64,000 bases of DNA from Candidula unifasciata (lineage: Eukaryota; Mollusca; Gastropoda; Stylommatophora; Geomitridae), in assembly GCA_905116865.2 (NCBI GenBank), contig CAJHNH020004891.1, forward strand, positions 32,501-96,500, in the 5' to 3' direction. Below the pieces are notes generated by a model that saw only the letters and a list, made by a program, of their open reading frames with translations, was not told the DNA's origin and made no database searches. The translations under genes and the position numbers were made by a program. Of the stretch, positions 1-12,386 are shown one piece after another; position 1 is the stretch's first letter, and each line of letters opens with the position of its first letter.

Positions 1-34
1 AAGAAGGAAGGAAAGAAAGAAAGAAAGAAAGAAA
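1..34. repeat. (GAAA)n microsatellite
   Basis: Purine tetranucleotide run at the window edge; it probably continues to the left. Confidence 0.8.
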
Positions 35-322
35 TGATGATGATTATGAGGACGTAAAGGAGCAGAAAGCAGCCCTGAGGATGATATCTGAGTTAATGAG
101 CTACCCCGAGAACCCTGCTACTTCGACACTCGATTACTCAAATAAGCGAGGGTGAAAGGGACCAATCAGGATTAATGACCCGAATGACTGAGACCAAGAC
201 TGTAATCTAGAAAGGAAAAACATCTCCTACAATAAATCTTTGTCTAAGGGAAATGGAAGCGGCGCCCTCAAAGTAACTTACTAGAGCTTTCGTTGCGTGA
301 GGCCAAACAATGAGAGTAGAAG
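35..322. other. Unassigned sequence
   Basis: I see no gene, repeat family or structured RNA in this stretch. Confidence 0.4.
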
Positions 323-330
323 CTCTAATG

Positions 331-503
331 CAGTGGTTTTCAACCTGTCGGTCGCGACTCTTTCACAGGGGTCGCCTAAGACCATCGAAAAAATACATCT
401 TCCCTGAAGTAGCAACGAAAACAGAGTTATATGGTTGGGAGGTTGCCACAACATATGGAACTGTATTAAAGGGTCGTTGCATCAGTAATGTTGAGAATCA
501 CGG
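331..503. mobile_element. hAT-type MITE, SPIN-like, copy 1
   Basis: The element is 173 bp. It starts CAGTGGTTTTCAACC and ends with an imperfect inverted copy (GTTGAGAATCACGG). The flanking octamers are CTCTAATG (323-330) and CACTAATG (504-511), matching 7 of 8, which is the target duplication length of hAT transposons. The internal text (GGTCGC, GGGGTCGCCTAAGACCATCG, GTATTAAAGGGTCG) resembles, from memory, the non-autonomous SPIN hAT family. There is no coding capacity. Confidence 0.75.
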
Positions 504-734
504 CACTAATGGGAGAAGGAAAGCTCAGCGGTTAGAAAAGTTTAATGATTCCTTTTATAAAATTATTCTAAGAATAGGCTTAGGTCGTTAGAATTGAAAA
601 TTCTAGACAAAGCATAAAATTCTACTGTGTTCGTAAATTGTTGCTGTGATTGTTATTCGACATATGCTTCGTTAATATAAATTTCTGTAACCTATGGTGC
701 CATTTAAATGGTTTGAAATAAATTCTGTCCGTAT

Positions 735-893
735 TCCATAGTTGTGGATTTCAAGTTGTACGATAGACATGGCCAATAAGACACCTTTTTGGGGGGTGCC
801 TAGTTGACCGTGTTCTTAGTGCACTTGTATTTATGGCGAGGCGCAGACGCTGTCTGGAGGTGACAGGTTCAATTCCCGGCACGGTAACTATAG
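735..893 (+). mobile_element. tRNA-derived SINE-4, copy 1
   Basis: A pol III B box-like GGTTCAATTCC lies in the right half, and ACCGTG/CACGGT can pair like an acceptor stem around 809-887. The unit recurs at 2371 and 5438. It is a degenerate tRNA head, not a functional tRNA. Confidence 0.55.
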
Positions 894-1105
894 CTTTCGA
901 TTTTTATGTTGTCTAGTGTGTTCTTCTAACTATCTACTTCTTTCTATGAGTGCCGATCAATTCACTTTCTGTTACTTGAATAATTCACCTATACAAAGAA
1001 AGCAGAGAGGGGAGAAAAGCTTCATCGCTTTATAGTTTTGTCCTGGGAAGAAGCTTAACGGGGCCTAATTTGGTAAAAGCTTAATATTTTTGAGAAAAAG
1101 AGAGT

Positions 1106-1149
<44 letters not shown>

Positions 1150-1189
1150 GTGTGTAAGTAGGTGAGGGGTGAGCACCCAGGTATGTATG

Positions 1190-1190
<1 letters not shown>
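768..1190. repeat. Duplicated unit, left copy
   Basis: This block is nearly identical to 2371-2773. It carries SINE-4, a unique stretch, a (GT)n run and the lead-in to the (GTTA)n array. The offset between copies is 1603 bp, so the unit plus its array was duplicated recently. Confidence 0.8.
1112..1149. repeat. (GT)n microsatellite
   Basis: Dinucleotide tract inside the duplicated unit; a shorter version lies at 2714-2738. Confidence 0.9.
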
Positions 1191-2335
<1,145 letters not shown>

Positions 2336-2370
2336 AAGGGAGAGGGGAGAAAAGCTTCATCGCTTTATAG

Positions 2371-2772
2371 CATGGCCAATAAGACACCTTTTTGGGGGGT
2401 GCCTAGTTGACCGTGTTCTTAGTGCACTTGTATTTATGGCAAGGCGCAGACGCTGTCTGGAGGTGACAGGTTCAATTCCCGGCACGGTAACTATAGCTTT
2501 CGATTTTTATGTTGTCTAGTGTGTTCTTCTAACTATCTACTTCTTTCTATGAGTGCCGATCAATTCACTTTCTGTTACTTGAATAATTCACCTATACAAA
2601 GAAAGCAGAGAGGGGAGAAAAGCTTCATCGCTTTATAGTTTTGTCCTGGGAAGAAGCTTAACGGGGCCTAATTTGTTAAGGGCTTAATATTTTTGAGAAA
2701 AAGAGAGTATTTTGTGTGTGTGTGTGTGTGTGTGTGTAAGTAGGTGAGGGGTGAGCACCCAGGTATGTATGC

Positions 2773-2773
<1 letters not shown>
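2371..2773. repeat. Duplicated unit, right copy
   Basis: Second copy of 768-1190, including a SINE-4 body with the same B box. It is preceded at 2337-2370 by a 34-bp piece that matches the inside of the unit (about 1003-1036), which marks the rearrangement junction. Confidence 0.8.
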
Positions 2774-3051
<278 letters not shown>

Positions 3052-3080
3052 CTAATTATTTTAAATAATTTTATTTCTAA

Positions 3081-4192
3081 ACTAGCTGTGCCCGGCCACT
3101 CGTTGCTGTGGCCCAGAATAGTGAAATGGAAAAGAAAGAAAATAGCTTTCAGCTAACAGTGTCTGTCATAACTCTCACCCCTCTTCCCTCTCCCCTCCAC
3201 CCAATCATATATCCCTTTCTGACGGATTGAAAAATCAATCCCTGGCGAATGTATTAAAATAGAAATAGTTAAGAAATGAGAACTTGAAAATAATGTTTTA
3301 AGCTCTCTCAGCTTACAGTGTCTGGAATAACCCCCCCCCCCCCCCCCCCCTTCCCAAATAATATTTCCCTTTCCGAAGGAATGAAAAATCATCACTTGGC
3401 GAAATTAATAAAATAGAAATAGTCAAGAAATGAGAACAGTAAAATAATGTTTTAAGCTCTCTAAGTTAACAGTGTCTGGCATCAACACCTCCTCCCCCCC
3501 CCCCTCCCCCACCCCACTCCCGACAATCGTATCTTCCTCTACGAAGTATGGGAAAGTCATCGCCTGACAAAATATTGTTGTTAAATTGAGCTTGGCATCC
3601 GTGTCCACCCAGACTAAAATGGGTAGCATTAATCTGTACTGAGAAGTAAAAGCTTACAACTAACTACGCTACTAAATAATCAAGCATTTAGTAGAAATGA
3701 AAGTATATAATAATAATGTGAAGTTCGGTGTTACACAGTCAAAGGTGGCCAATCGACTAAAAACAAATCTGGGGCGGCAACGAAATAACTAATGAAATGA
3801 TCGTTGCTAAAGCTACATCGTTCGTGGTTTGTGCAAAACTCATACATACAAACACGCGTGAAGTCTAAGACAGCGTTGTGTGTAAATTTGAAAGCGATCG
3901 GTAAAGAAATGTCGGAGATTGATCCTAGGAGAAAAGGCATCTATTGGCAAGCCCTGCTCAGCAGTCGAAGGCGGCCAATCAACTAAAAACAAATCCGGGC
4001 CAGCGACGAAACAAAAATTGATTTGACCGTTGCTGATGCTACGTCGTTCTTGGTTTGTGCTATTTTATGACCAAAAAAATCACGCTTTGAGTCAGGGGCA
4101 ACGTTGTGTGAAAATTTGAAAGCAATCGGTTCAGTAGTTTCCAAGTTTAGAGATAACAAACTCGGAAAATTAACATTTTTATTAATATAGAT
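3081..4192 (+). mobile_element. Unnamed interspersed element (Rep-10), short copy
   Basis: It starts ACTAGCTGTGCCCGGCCAC and ends with a GGTTCAGTAGTTTCC block followed by ATTAATATAGAT. The same two ends bound 7849-9807. I see no long ORF, no convincing terminal inverted repeats and no assignable superfamily. The end structure resembles a widespread non-autonomous repeat of invertebrate genomes, but I cannot name it. Confidence 0.55.
3158..3600. repeat. Three tandem ~155-bp units inside Rep-10
   Basis: Each unit starts near GTGTCTG, continues through a C-rich run and a CCTTTC..GAAG motif, and ends with AAGAAATGAGAAC and TTTTAAGCTCTCT. Starts are at about 3160, 3319 and 3472. A single related unit occurs near 8110-8290 in the other copy. 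Confidence 0.7.
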
Positions 4193-4419
4193 TGTCTCTC
4201 TGTCTTCCTATCACCATTGTCTCTGTCTTCGTACTGTTTATTCTAATATTATATTCCTCCTCACTATAAAAACGAGACCGACAAATTTGCAAATTTATTG
4301 CAGGCGGCAATTTAATTTCAAAATATCGGTTTGTCTGATCAGAGCTCTTCGCAAATGAGAAATATAAATATCTCCGACTGGGTGCCAGTTCATCATTCTG
4401 GGGAATAAGGGATAAATAG

Positions 4420-4600
4420 AGTAACTGCCTCCTTAAGAAGCGACTAATTAGATAAGCTTTATTCGAAGTCTCCCGACATGCGAAGAACTAACCGCCTGCA
4501 TACAAATAAGCCAGATCTGTAAAACGGATATGCTTGCAAAACTCAACTTCTTTAACAATGTCAAAGTCCAGAAATGGACAACAAACTAGAATTCATCACC
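4420..4600 (+). mobile_element. Rep-6 (GAA-tailed repeat), degenerate copy
   Basis: Diverged match to the GAA-tailed family: a CGACTAATTAGATAAGCTT block, ATACAAATAAGCCAGA, TGTAAAACGGATATGC and TCCAGAAATGGAC. The orientation matches the copy at 15650. Confidence 0.45.
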
Positions 4601-4907
4601 AAAGTATACAGCCAACGAACGCTAAGAAAAAAATAAAGAACATAAAAACATTGAAAGATAAGCTGAAAATAATAAAACATTGCAAGATGAACTGAAAAAA
4701 GCGGATATGATACTGTACTTTTAACACGAGACAGACAAATCTAGAAATTCATTCCCAGAGACATTTGATGTCAATACACAGATTTGTCTGATCCGTGCTC
4801 TTCACAAATGAGAAATACAAGCCTTGTTGTTTGTAGCCACAACCTGACCTCCTTTAATATCCTTTTCTTATTGCTTCTTTGTACCAGTCTGTGACTGTAA
4901 AGCATTG

Positions 4908-4951
4908 TGTGTGCGCGCGCGCGTGCGAACGTGTGTGTGTGTGTGTGTGTA
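4908..4951. repeat. (GT)n/(GC)n microsatellite
   Basis: Alternating purine-pyrimidine tract with a GCGCGCGCG core; a potential Z-DNA former. Confidence 0.85.
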
Positions 4952-5021
4952 TGAAGCCTTAGTAGAGTCCTGTTCTTTCTGGTCTTTGACTTGCTAAAAA
5001 GTAACACAAACAACGTTGCCG

Positions 5022-5022
<1 letters not shown>

Positions 5023-5063
<41 letters not shown>

Positions 5064-5072
5064 CGATGATGA
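5023..5072. repeat. (ATG)n microsatellite
   Basis: Trinucleotide run that produces spurious poly-Met and poly-His reading frames on the two strands. Confidence 0.9.
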
Positions 5073-5077
5073 CGAAG

Positions 5078-5140
5078 TTCAACCCCCACCAGGACGGCAC
5101 ACCGAGCGATAAACCCCCGGTGACACAAAGTGCCATCGTT
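5078..5140 (-). mobile_element. Rep-7 fragment
   Basis: Reverse complement of the right end of the repeat at 35236-35420 (GAGCGATAAAC, CCGGTGACACAAAGTG). Confidence 0.55.
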
Positions 5141-5437
5141 TTTCCAGTCGACTTCATCACCGAACATGGACAAACTTCTCCGCAGTTGCGTTTCTCTAAA
5201 TGGTGCCGTTGTAAAAAAAGACGGGAGTTTGACCTCTGTCGAACTGATGACTGTGTTGCATGAGCAGGGGGGATGTAAGGGTTCCCATTGCATGTATTCA
5301 GGGTGCTTTCAAAAGCTTTCATACACAGGAAGAGTAAACGTATCATCGACGTCATTACAAGAAGAATATATGTAATAAACAAACAGATATTGTATTGATC
5401 GGCACTCATAATGCAATTTCAATGGTTTGAGATTATT

Positions 5438-5605
5438 CTCTCAGTATTCCACAGCTGTGGATTTCAAGTTGTACGACAGACAAGGTCAATGAAGACACAT
5501 TTTTTGGGGTGACTATTTGGTCATGTTCTAAGCAGACTGGTTTCCATAGCGAGGCGCGCATGCTATATGGAAGTGACAGGTTCGATTCCCGGCACGGTGT
5601 CTATA
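5438..5605 (+). mobile_element. tRNA-derived SINE-4, copy 3
   Basis: Same body as the copies at 735 and 2371, here with a better B box (GGTTCGATTCC near 5579). Divergent from the other two, so an older insertion. Confidence 0.55.
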
Positions 5606-6300
5606 GCTTTCAATTATCTGTTTGTTTGTTATATATGTAAATTGTGTACAATCACAAGGGTTCCCCCTCTGTTTAAAAAAATAAAAACTCCAGCGGTACT
5701 TGTTCCCGACTCCAGTACTGGTGAACGCGTGTAAATACAGCTGCAGTTATTGTTGTAATTACGTTGGTGATACGTTCACTGTTACTATGTATGAAAACTT
5801 ACTGCGCACCGGGGATATGAAAAGTTACGTGTAAAATAGTTCCCTTCAATGCAGCATTTTCAAGTAGTGAAGAATGTGTTCTGTTATCTTCCTTTGTCAA
5901 CTGAAGTGAAGAGAAAGCTGTTTCAGATGTACGGTAGTGAATCACGAACAGTCAACATATTAGCATTTCCTTTTTTTTTTTTTTTTATATAGATATATAT
6001 ATCAACCGTTCTTGAGTTGGGGCGATAGGCAGGTTGGGATATTTCGCCTTTCGCCACACACATTCGACTTCTATTAGTTCTACTAGTCACCTTTTACGAT
6101 ATGCTTGTTTGAAGGTAAGTTGTGTATACTTCCCCCCCCCCCCCCACTCCAACTCACGCCTTTCCCTTTTCCAACCGAAACTGGAGCATTGGAGCACACA
6201 CGGAGAAACACATAGGCGAATGATTGTGTTTTCTAGACGTGAGATGAGGTGAGAACACGATGGACACCCAGATAGCCTAAGACAGATGGCGTAAATTTAC
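5606..6300. other. Unassigned sequence
   Basis: AT-rich text with a poly-T run at 5971-5987 and a C run at 6133-6146. I recognise no gene. Confidence 0.4.
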
Positions 6301-6399
6301 TTAAGAAAGAACTGATTACCAGGCATCAGAAGAAAGCAAGATGAATTCTTTGCACACTTGGTGAAAGCGGGAAGCAATGAAGAGTGACGTGACAAGGAG

Positions 6400-6900
6400 A
6401 ATGTTCGCAGGGAAGTGAGCAAAGACACATCAAGAGAGAAGATGCTGAACAATTTAGGATCATCACATAAAAGAACATCTATATCAGAGATAAGTGACAG
6501 GACAAGATCACAAGCACTGAGGTATTGGAAAGAGCAGCTATAATACACCAGTTTTCTCAATACTCAGTCTACAAAGGCTCAGGGGGATGGGTCACACATG
6601 GAGAATGGAGGATGGAAGAGCCCATAAGGACATCCTCTGTGGTATACTAAAGAAAGGGTAGAAGATGTCGAGGCCGACCTCTGCTACGATATAAAGATGT
6701 GTGCAAGCGGGACATGATTGATACAGGTATTGAGGTGGACTCATGGGAACAAAATGCCATGGACTGTGTTGTCTGAAAAGGGCATACCAGAGAACGGAAT
6801 CAGAATGAAAGAAGAAATGACTGCAGAAAGACTGATAGCTAAGCAAGCGTCTGAGAAAAAGAGACTAAACACAAATGTCAACAACAACAGTATTGAAACC
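6400..6900 (+). mobile_element. LINE 3' ORF tail, degenerate
   Basis: Broken frames read like the C-terminal tail of a non-LTR retrotransposon RT protein: LRGMGHTWRMEDGRAHKDIL, then RGRPLLRYKDVCKRDM and EVDSWEQNAMDCV. Several stops and frameshifts are present. The same family recurs at 26190-26560 and 49262-49770. Confidence 0.65.
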
Positions 6901-7125
6901 CCATGCGATAACTAAAAGAATTTTCTTTTAAAAAAAGGGCGGGGCTTGCTTGTCACACTCGCCAACACCATGGGCTTTGAGTCCCATGACTCTTCATAGA
7001 ACAATTCATCACTATCGTCTTGAAAGACGGAATGGTGCCTATCAATCAGATCTGATCGAAGTAACTGAGACAGAGGGCCGTGGTTATAGATAACAACCAA
7101 CGCTACACAACAAGGACTTGGAGAG

Positions 7126-7513
7126 GTTCCTTGGTTTGGTTCTGTTTATACAAAGGATCGACATCATGGCACTAAGGCAGTAACCCATAAGTGCTCCGTT
7201 CTACTTTTAACTCAAGCCTGGGTCTGAAGATTCTCTGCGCCTTGCGCGAACTCCGTAGCACCGGCCAGGATCCTAGAATACTTTTGGTAGATTTTCAACT
7301 CCATATTTTGCCCGGGCGGCGCCGTTAAGCTACTCTATTCTATTTCCAACTGCCAATGGATATTTTTTACGTGCGCAACAATGCACACCGGGGTCCGATC
7401 TTACTGCCTAGAGACCAGGGGAAATTACTAGTCCACGGGGAAAAAAGCCCAGCCTTCATTAGGCCTGAACCCGGGACCTCCAGGCAGACACCATGCCTCA
7501 AGACCACTCAGCT
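7126..7513 (-). mobile_element. tRNA-derived SINE-3, minus copy
   Basis: Nearly full-length reverse complement of the copy at 22268. The tRNA-like head is at the right end (near 7470-7513) and the body ends near 7126. Confidence 0.7.
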
Positions 7514-7567
7514 CCCAAAAGAGGTTCCTTGTCTTATATAAGTATTAATCAACCCTCGGGATTTTAT

Positions 7568-7836
7568 GTATCTTCTTCTTCTTCTTCGCGTTCACTGGCT
7601 GTAAACTCCGGTGGAAAGTTCTGGTTGTTCGTCAACTTCTGGACTGCAGTCCTGTTCCAGAACCTGAGTGTTGCGTGTGCATCAGTTTGACAGATCTGTA
7701 TGCAGACCGTTGGTTCCTTGCCTCTCAGGCAGATGCACTCTGACTTCGAAGGAAGCTCCCAATTAGTCGACTCTTACGCCATGATTTTGGGTAGGCAGTG
7801 GGTCTATTCTTGTTTTTCCCATAGTAGGGCCCCGGA
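7568..7836 (-). mobile_element. Rep-6 (GAA-tailed repeat)
   Basis: Body of about 260 bp with a (TTC)n run at 7571-7587, i.e. a (GAA)n tail on the minus strand. Diagnostic blocks are GTTGGTTCCTTGCCTCTCAG, TTAGTCGACTCTTACG and GGCAGTGGGTCTATTC. Ten copies occur in the window, in both orientations. Confidence 0.7.
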
Positions 7837-8999
7837 ATTTTATGTATGACTAGCTGTACCCGGCCACGCGTTGCTGTGGCGAAATTTGACTACATGGAAA
7901 ATAGAGAACATAGAAATGTGTCTTCGTTTCACGCTAGCGATGTACAGAGCAACAGCTAAACCACAGCTAATAAAACTGGTTACAAAAGTGGTTATTTGGT
8001 TATCACATGCTAAAGCTGTTTGTATTTTTATAGGAGACGGAAGTAAAGCTACAACTGTACTTGTAAATAACAAAGTAAGTCGTAAAAAATAGAAAAGCGG
8101 AGGTAGCGTTAGTAAAATATAAACAAATTAGGTAATGAGAACTTGAAAATCACGTGTAAAGCTCTTTAAATTCTCTTAAATTTAAGTCATTACCCCCCTC
8201 CCCTTTCCTCTTCCACCGACTACTGCTCTCTCCCTCTTCGAAGGATTTAAAAATCACTAACTGGCGATATTTTGTTGTTGCTGTAACTGACATTGACATC
8301 CCTGTCCATCTGGACTAAAATAAGGAGCAGGAATTGTAAAAGGTAGTGAATAGGGCTAGTGAAATATTTACCACATCATCCTTCAAGTACCAGTACAACT
8401 ACTAAAATAATGTCACTGCTATCTGTGTTACCATCGGAGTAGACAGAGAGTCGTGAGCCAGAAGATTTGGTTCCGCATGGCTAGTGCTGTCGCCACAGAC
8501 TGGTCAGGTTAGGATGTATAATTTTACTTGCCGACAGAAGAACGCCATAACCTTACCGGCGGTCTTCACATGAGAGCACTATGGTGTAACAGCCCAACCA
8601 CAACTATTACTGCTGCTGCTACTTTAAGTGGGTAAAGCAGTTACTGTGACTTAAAGTTCTCTCAGTTAATAGTTTGCCCCCCCCCCCCCCCCTTTCCCCC
8701 AAATTCACCGACAACTCTTTCCCACATTGAAGTAGTTGGGAGGAAAAAAAACAACACTTGAAAAGCAAATGAACACACGAAAAAAACACCATAATTAGGA
8801 AATGAACGCCATTGTAAACAGCACAGCTTAAAATTCCAACACAGATGAAATAACCAAATCTAAATGAAAATAAATGAAAATCTATAAAATTTCAGCGTAA
8901 CCATGCAATCGGAAAGTTTAACAATGCAATCATAAATATGCGAAATGGTAAAATTTAATTATCAAATGGTTTACCCATTTACTGTTTTTTTTTATATTA

Positions 9000-9146
9000 A
9001 GGCAACATGGCTAGTGCTGTCACCACGACAGAGCAGATGAGGATATTATTTTAGTCCGGGGTAAAAAAAAAAATTAACTACTGCGGATTCGAACCCAGGT
9101 TTACCGCACTTGAACCCAGTGTTCTAACCATTCGACCAAGCAGCCA
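9000..9146 (-). mobile_element. tRNA-derived SINE-5, minus copy
   Basis: On the minus strand the head reads CTGCTTGGTCGAATGGTTAG with a B box GGTTCGAATCC. The body carries the GCTAGTGCTGTCACCACGAC block shared with 29425, 50940 and 63470. Confidence 0.6.
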
Positions 9147-9362
9147 CTTAATCGGAACAACGAAAAGAGAACACAACTATTAGACATATGTGTCCCTACC
9201 ACTGTGTCGCGATTAAAACACAATTCAAAACCGCAGGCAATTGTTTTCTCGTAGACAGATACTCCAGATATATTAATGAAATAGAAATCGCACGTGTCTA
9301 ACATGATTAATGAAGTTAATGTCGCAGTCACTGTCTCCCCCGACGTCGAGATAGTCCTCGAT

Positions 9363-9364
9363 GG

Positions 9365-9391
<27 letters not shown>
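9363..9391. repeat. Poly(C) tract
   Basis: An uninterrupted C run of about 28-29 nt, one of several long C/G homopolymers in the window. Confidence 0.9.
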
Positions 9392-9395
<4 letters not shown>

Positions 9396-9807
9396 CGAAG
9401 GTTGTTTGGAAAAAAAAACAGAAAATAGAAATCGTGTTTAATATGGTTATTGTGGCAAATATAGAGATAGTCTTGTTTGCTGTACCACGACCTACTCTAT
9501 GTATTAGTATTAGAGAAGGCGTTGGCTGCACGTAACTCGCCGGCGAATGGTAAATACGGCGCATGCGCAATTACTAACGTGGCTATAATTAGAAATCACT
9601 AAAGTTATAAATATTAGTTGCGTATATTTTTGCATTAATTGTGGTCACCTATCTCTAACAGTGACAGGTTGAATTTCAAACCACGACGGTTCAAAATCCG
9701 GTATCACAACAAACATATCCTGAAAATTTCAGCCAAATCGGTTCAGTAGTTTCCGAGTCTATAGGGGTGAAACAAACACACAAACATTGATTTTTATATA
9801 TATAGAT

Positions 9808-10633
9808 GTTGAATGTAAGGCGTAGCAGTAGGAGAGGGGGAGGGGGCGGGCAGACAATTATCGCAAGCCTGGAGAGAGTGGTGCACTAGGGAGTGATCAT
9901 GGGGTCTGGCTAAAATTTCCCGCTTCAGGGAAAGGCAAGAGGGACATACAGTCCCACTGCTAGTGGTATTATCGGAACTGGAACCGTCCTGGTTGTTGAA
10001 ATGGGGGATGCAAGGCTACGATGTCGACTCACTTCAGATAAACAGTGTATTCCAATACCAAATTAGGTCATGCTGAGTTTTAAGATGAGGCGAATCGGTT
10101 AACATCCGACCCTGAACTGATCTCATATTATTTCGAAACCTACCTTAAAAAAAAAACTACGCACTTCTCTTTAATGCATACCTGCTTTTATCTTTGTTTC
10201 CGCATGATTTACTGTGACTTTTTCTAGCTGACACCTCGCGACGCGATCACATGTTCTCACAGGAGGTGCCACTCAGTACGTTTCCGCTCAACATCCGGTG
10301 TTAACAAGCACGTGATAATCGCGACCAATCGTCTTTATGCCCGCGAAAACGATCGTTGTAAAGTGCACTTCCTGTTGAATGGAAATCTTCGTCTGCCGAC
10401 CTTTTCTCATTCGCTTGTAAATGTGTGCATAGAGATATCACAATAATCTCTGTCGCTGTAAACTCACGCACATGCGTTAGATAATTCTCTAGAAATTGTC
10501 TGAGGAAAACACAAAGAGAAAGAGAATTCGTCATATAACCCACAAATGCCTTTGCATAATAAATGAAGGCTGTTCTATTCACACTTTGAATTGTGTCTAT
10601 CCATTCATGAAATTATAACTTCCTGTGAAGTTT
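9808..10633. other. Unassigned sequence
   Basis: No gene or repeat family recognised. The base composition is less AT-rich than in the repeats around it. Confidence 0.4.
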
Positions 10634-10975
10634 GAAGGTTGAACAACGGACCAACATCATGGCACACGGGTAGTAACCCATAAGTGCTCCGTTCTTCTTC
10701 TAACTCAACCCTGAGTCCCAAAAGTCCTAGCGCAATGCCGAATTCTGTTGCAGAGGATCCTGAAATACTTTGAGTAGATTATCAACTCCAAGTTTTGCCT
10801 GAGCAGCTCCGTCAGGCAACTTTTTTTTTTTTAATTTTTAATTTTTTTAAATTTCCAACTGCCAAGTGAATTTTTTACGTGCTATATTAATACACTCAGG
10901 CGTCCGATCTCGCTACCCAGAGACCAGGGGAAATTACTAGAAGTCCAGAAAAACAGCACAATCTTCATCTAAGTA
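10634..10975 (-). mobile_element. tRNA-derived SINE-3, minus copy, head lost
   Basis: Matches the body of the SINE at 22268 in reverse orientation but stops before the tRNA-like head. LINE text follows directly. Confidence 0.65.
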
Positions 10976-11225
10976 GTTCACCATTGTGCCCTTGTGGGCT
11001 GTGTGCACAGACTACAGAACATCTTCTGCAAGCATGTCCTTTGTTCAGCCCAAGGGAATACTTGACCACTGAGTCAACACTGTACTCAAAGTGGCATGGA
11101 ACTAAAAGGGAAATGTGAAACTTCTAAAAACTTCTAGGGAACTCCTAAAAACTGTCAAATTTATTACAAGAACTTGTCTGTCAGTCTAAATCAGAAAGCG
11201 AACACATGAAGAAGAAAAACAAGCT
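10975..11225 (+). mobile_element. LINE RNase H-domain tail fragment
   Basis: Reads SPLCPCGLCAQTTEHLLQAC, a CxC..H..C tail typical of LINEs with an RNase H domain, then degenerates to a GAAGAAGAAAAA end near 11210. Confidence 0.6.
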
Positions 11226-11539
11226 CCTGGATACCTAGTTCAACCTTCTAATCATAAAGCACAGTTGTATTGGGGCACTATAAAATGGTTACGTCATGAC
11301 CCGCAGTCCAGTGTGGGATGGTAGTGAATATTGTCGCTTTTCTTAAATACATCCGATTTAATGGTCATCAGTTTCCTTTGGCATTTGTTTTTAAAAATGC
11401 ATTTTACTTTCGTTCTTTGTCTTCGTTATTTCTCCAGCTGTCTCTGACATAAGGAAAAACTAAAATAATATTAGAAGTGAAAATACGTAATTTGGTTTTA
11501 AAACAATATAATTTACATATTATCTATCTTGTTTGGTTC

Positions 11540-11790
11540 TTCTTTTACCGCTTTAGGGTCGAGGAAGATGTAAGATTCTGTTCCTTGATCTTTTGACCCT
11601 ATCGACCATAGATACATGGTGCTGTTATAGAATTTCTCTGATGTTATCTTTCCATGTGTTCTTGGTCTACCTCGTGCTTTACGTTCTTCCCCTCTCCTAA
11701 TGGATGCCTTATATGGTATGGCGTCACCAGAATTTCGCTTCGAGTACGTAAATTATTTGATCGGCATTCTTTGTATGTAATTTTCTCGCA
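11540..11790 (-). mobile_element. LINE ORF tail fragment
   Basis: The minus strand reads ASIRRGEERKARGRPRTHGK, the basic RGRP motif found in many LINE C-terminal tails. Confidence 0.45.
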
Positions 11791-11823
11791 TGCTATATAA
11801 AGAACAGCTTTTAGAATACGGAT

Positions 11824-11910
11824 GTGAATCTTCGACAGATAATAAATAAACCATACAATTTCCTGAGGTCTCGAAGATGTGGTTTTACAGAAGAATCCTT
11901 AGAATTCCTT
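11824..11910 (+). mobile_element. RTE-like LINE fragment
   Basis: Includes the residues MWFYRRILRIP, the counterpart of MWFYRRMLRIPWT in the LINE at 44575-45135, with stops around it. Confidence 0.5.
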
Positions 11911-12040
11911 GATATGTCCCATACTTGGTTTGCATTATTGAATCGGATGTTAAATTCTTCATCCAATTTACCATCTTCGGTGAATTTTGTTCACATATAT
12001 TTAAACTCAGATGCCTACTTAATGCCTTTGTACACTACTG

Positions 12041-12275
12041 TCGGCGTCTGTGGCTTAGGCGTTGCGAACGCGGTTCGTAATACCAGGGTGCCGAATACGA
12101 TCCCAGCTGCAGACGGTTTGTCTTGCGTTGGTTTCGTCAGTGGTATCGAGAGCTGGCCGTTCCGAAAGTAATGGCAAACTACTGAACGTAACATTTGCCT
12201 AGAAAATAAGCCACAACAGCCAAAAAACGCTTGGGTTGGTATTACAATGTTCTGTAAAGGACACGCAACTGACTA
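12041..12275 (+). mobile_element. tRNA-derived SINE-1
   Basis: Head TGGCTTAGGCGTTGCGAACG and a B box-like GATCCCAGCTGC, followed by a conserved body (GGCAAACTACTGAACGTAAC) and the end block TGTAAAGGACACGCAACTGA. Six copies in the window. Confidence 0.7.
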
Positions 12276-12278
12276 AGA

Positions 12279-12309
12279 GTTACTATACATAGATTCTATG
12301 TATAGTAAC
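12279..12309. repeat. Perfect 31-bp palindrome
   Basis: Arms of 15 bp (GTTACTATACATAGA and its exact reverse complement) around a single T, directly after the SINE-1 end and 77 bp before the orphan exon. Confidence 0.9.
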
Positions 12310-12386
12310 ATGTATAGCATGATTCCATGCTCATTTTTTCTGTCTACATATTTATATATGCAATCATAATTAATAATATCTTTCAG

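Larger units (their letters stand above)
7849..9807 (+). mobile_element. Unnamed interspersed element (Rep-10), long copy
   Basis: Starts ACTAGCTGTACCCGGCCACG and ends with CGGTTCAGTAGTTTCCGAG and TTTTTATATATATAGAT, the same ends as 3081-4192. About 2 kb long, without a convincing ORF. It carries SINE-5 material at 8455-8560 and 9000-9146 and C-homopolymers at 8677-8693 and 9363-9391. Confidence 0.55.

Noticed and set aside
4771..5409. 212-codon minus-strand frame
   Set aside because: Runs through (ATG)n and (GT)n microsatellites and Rep-7; no domain.
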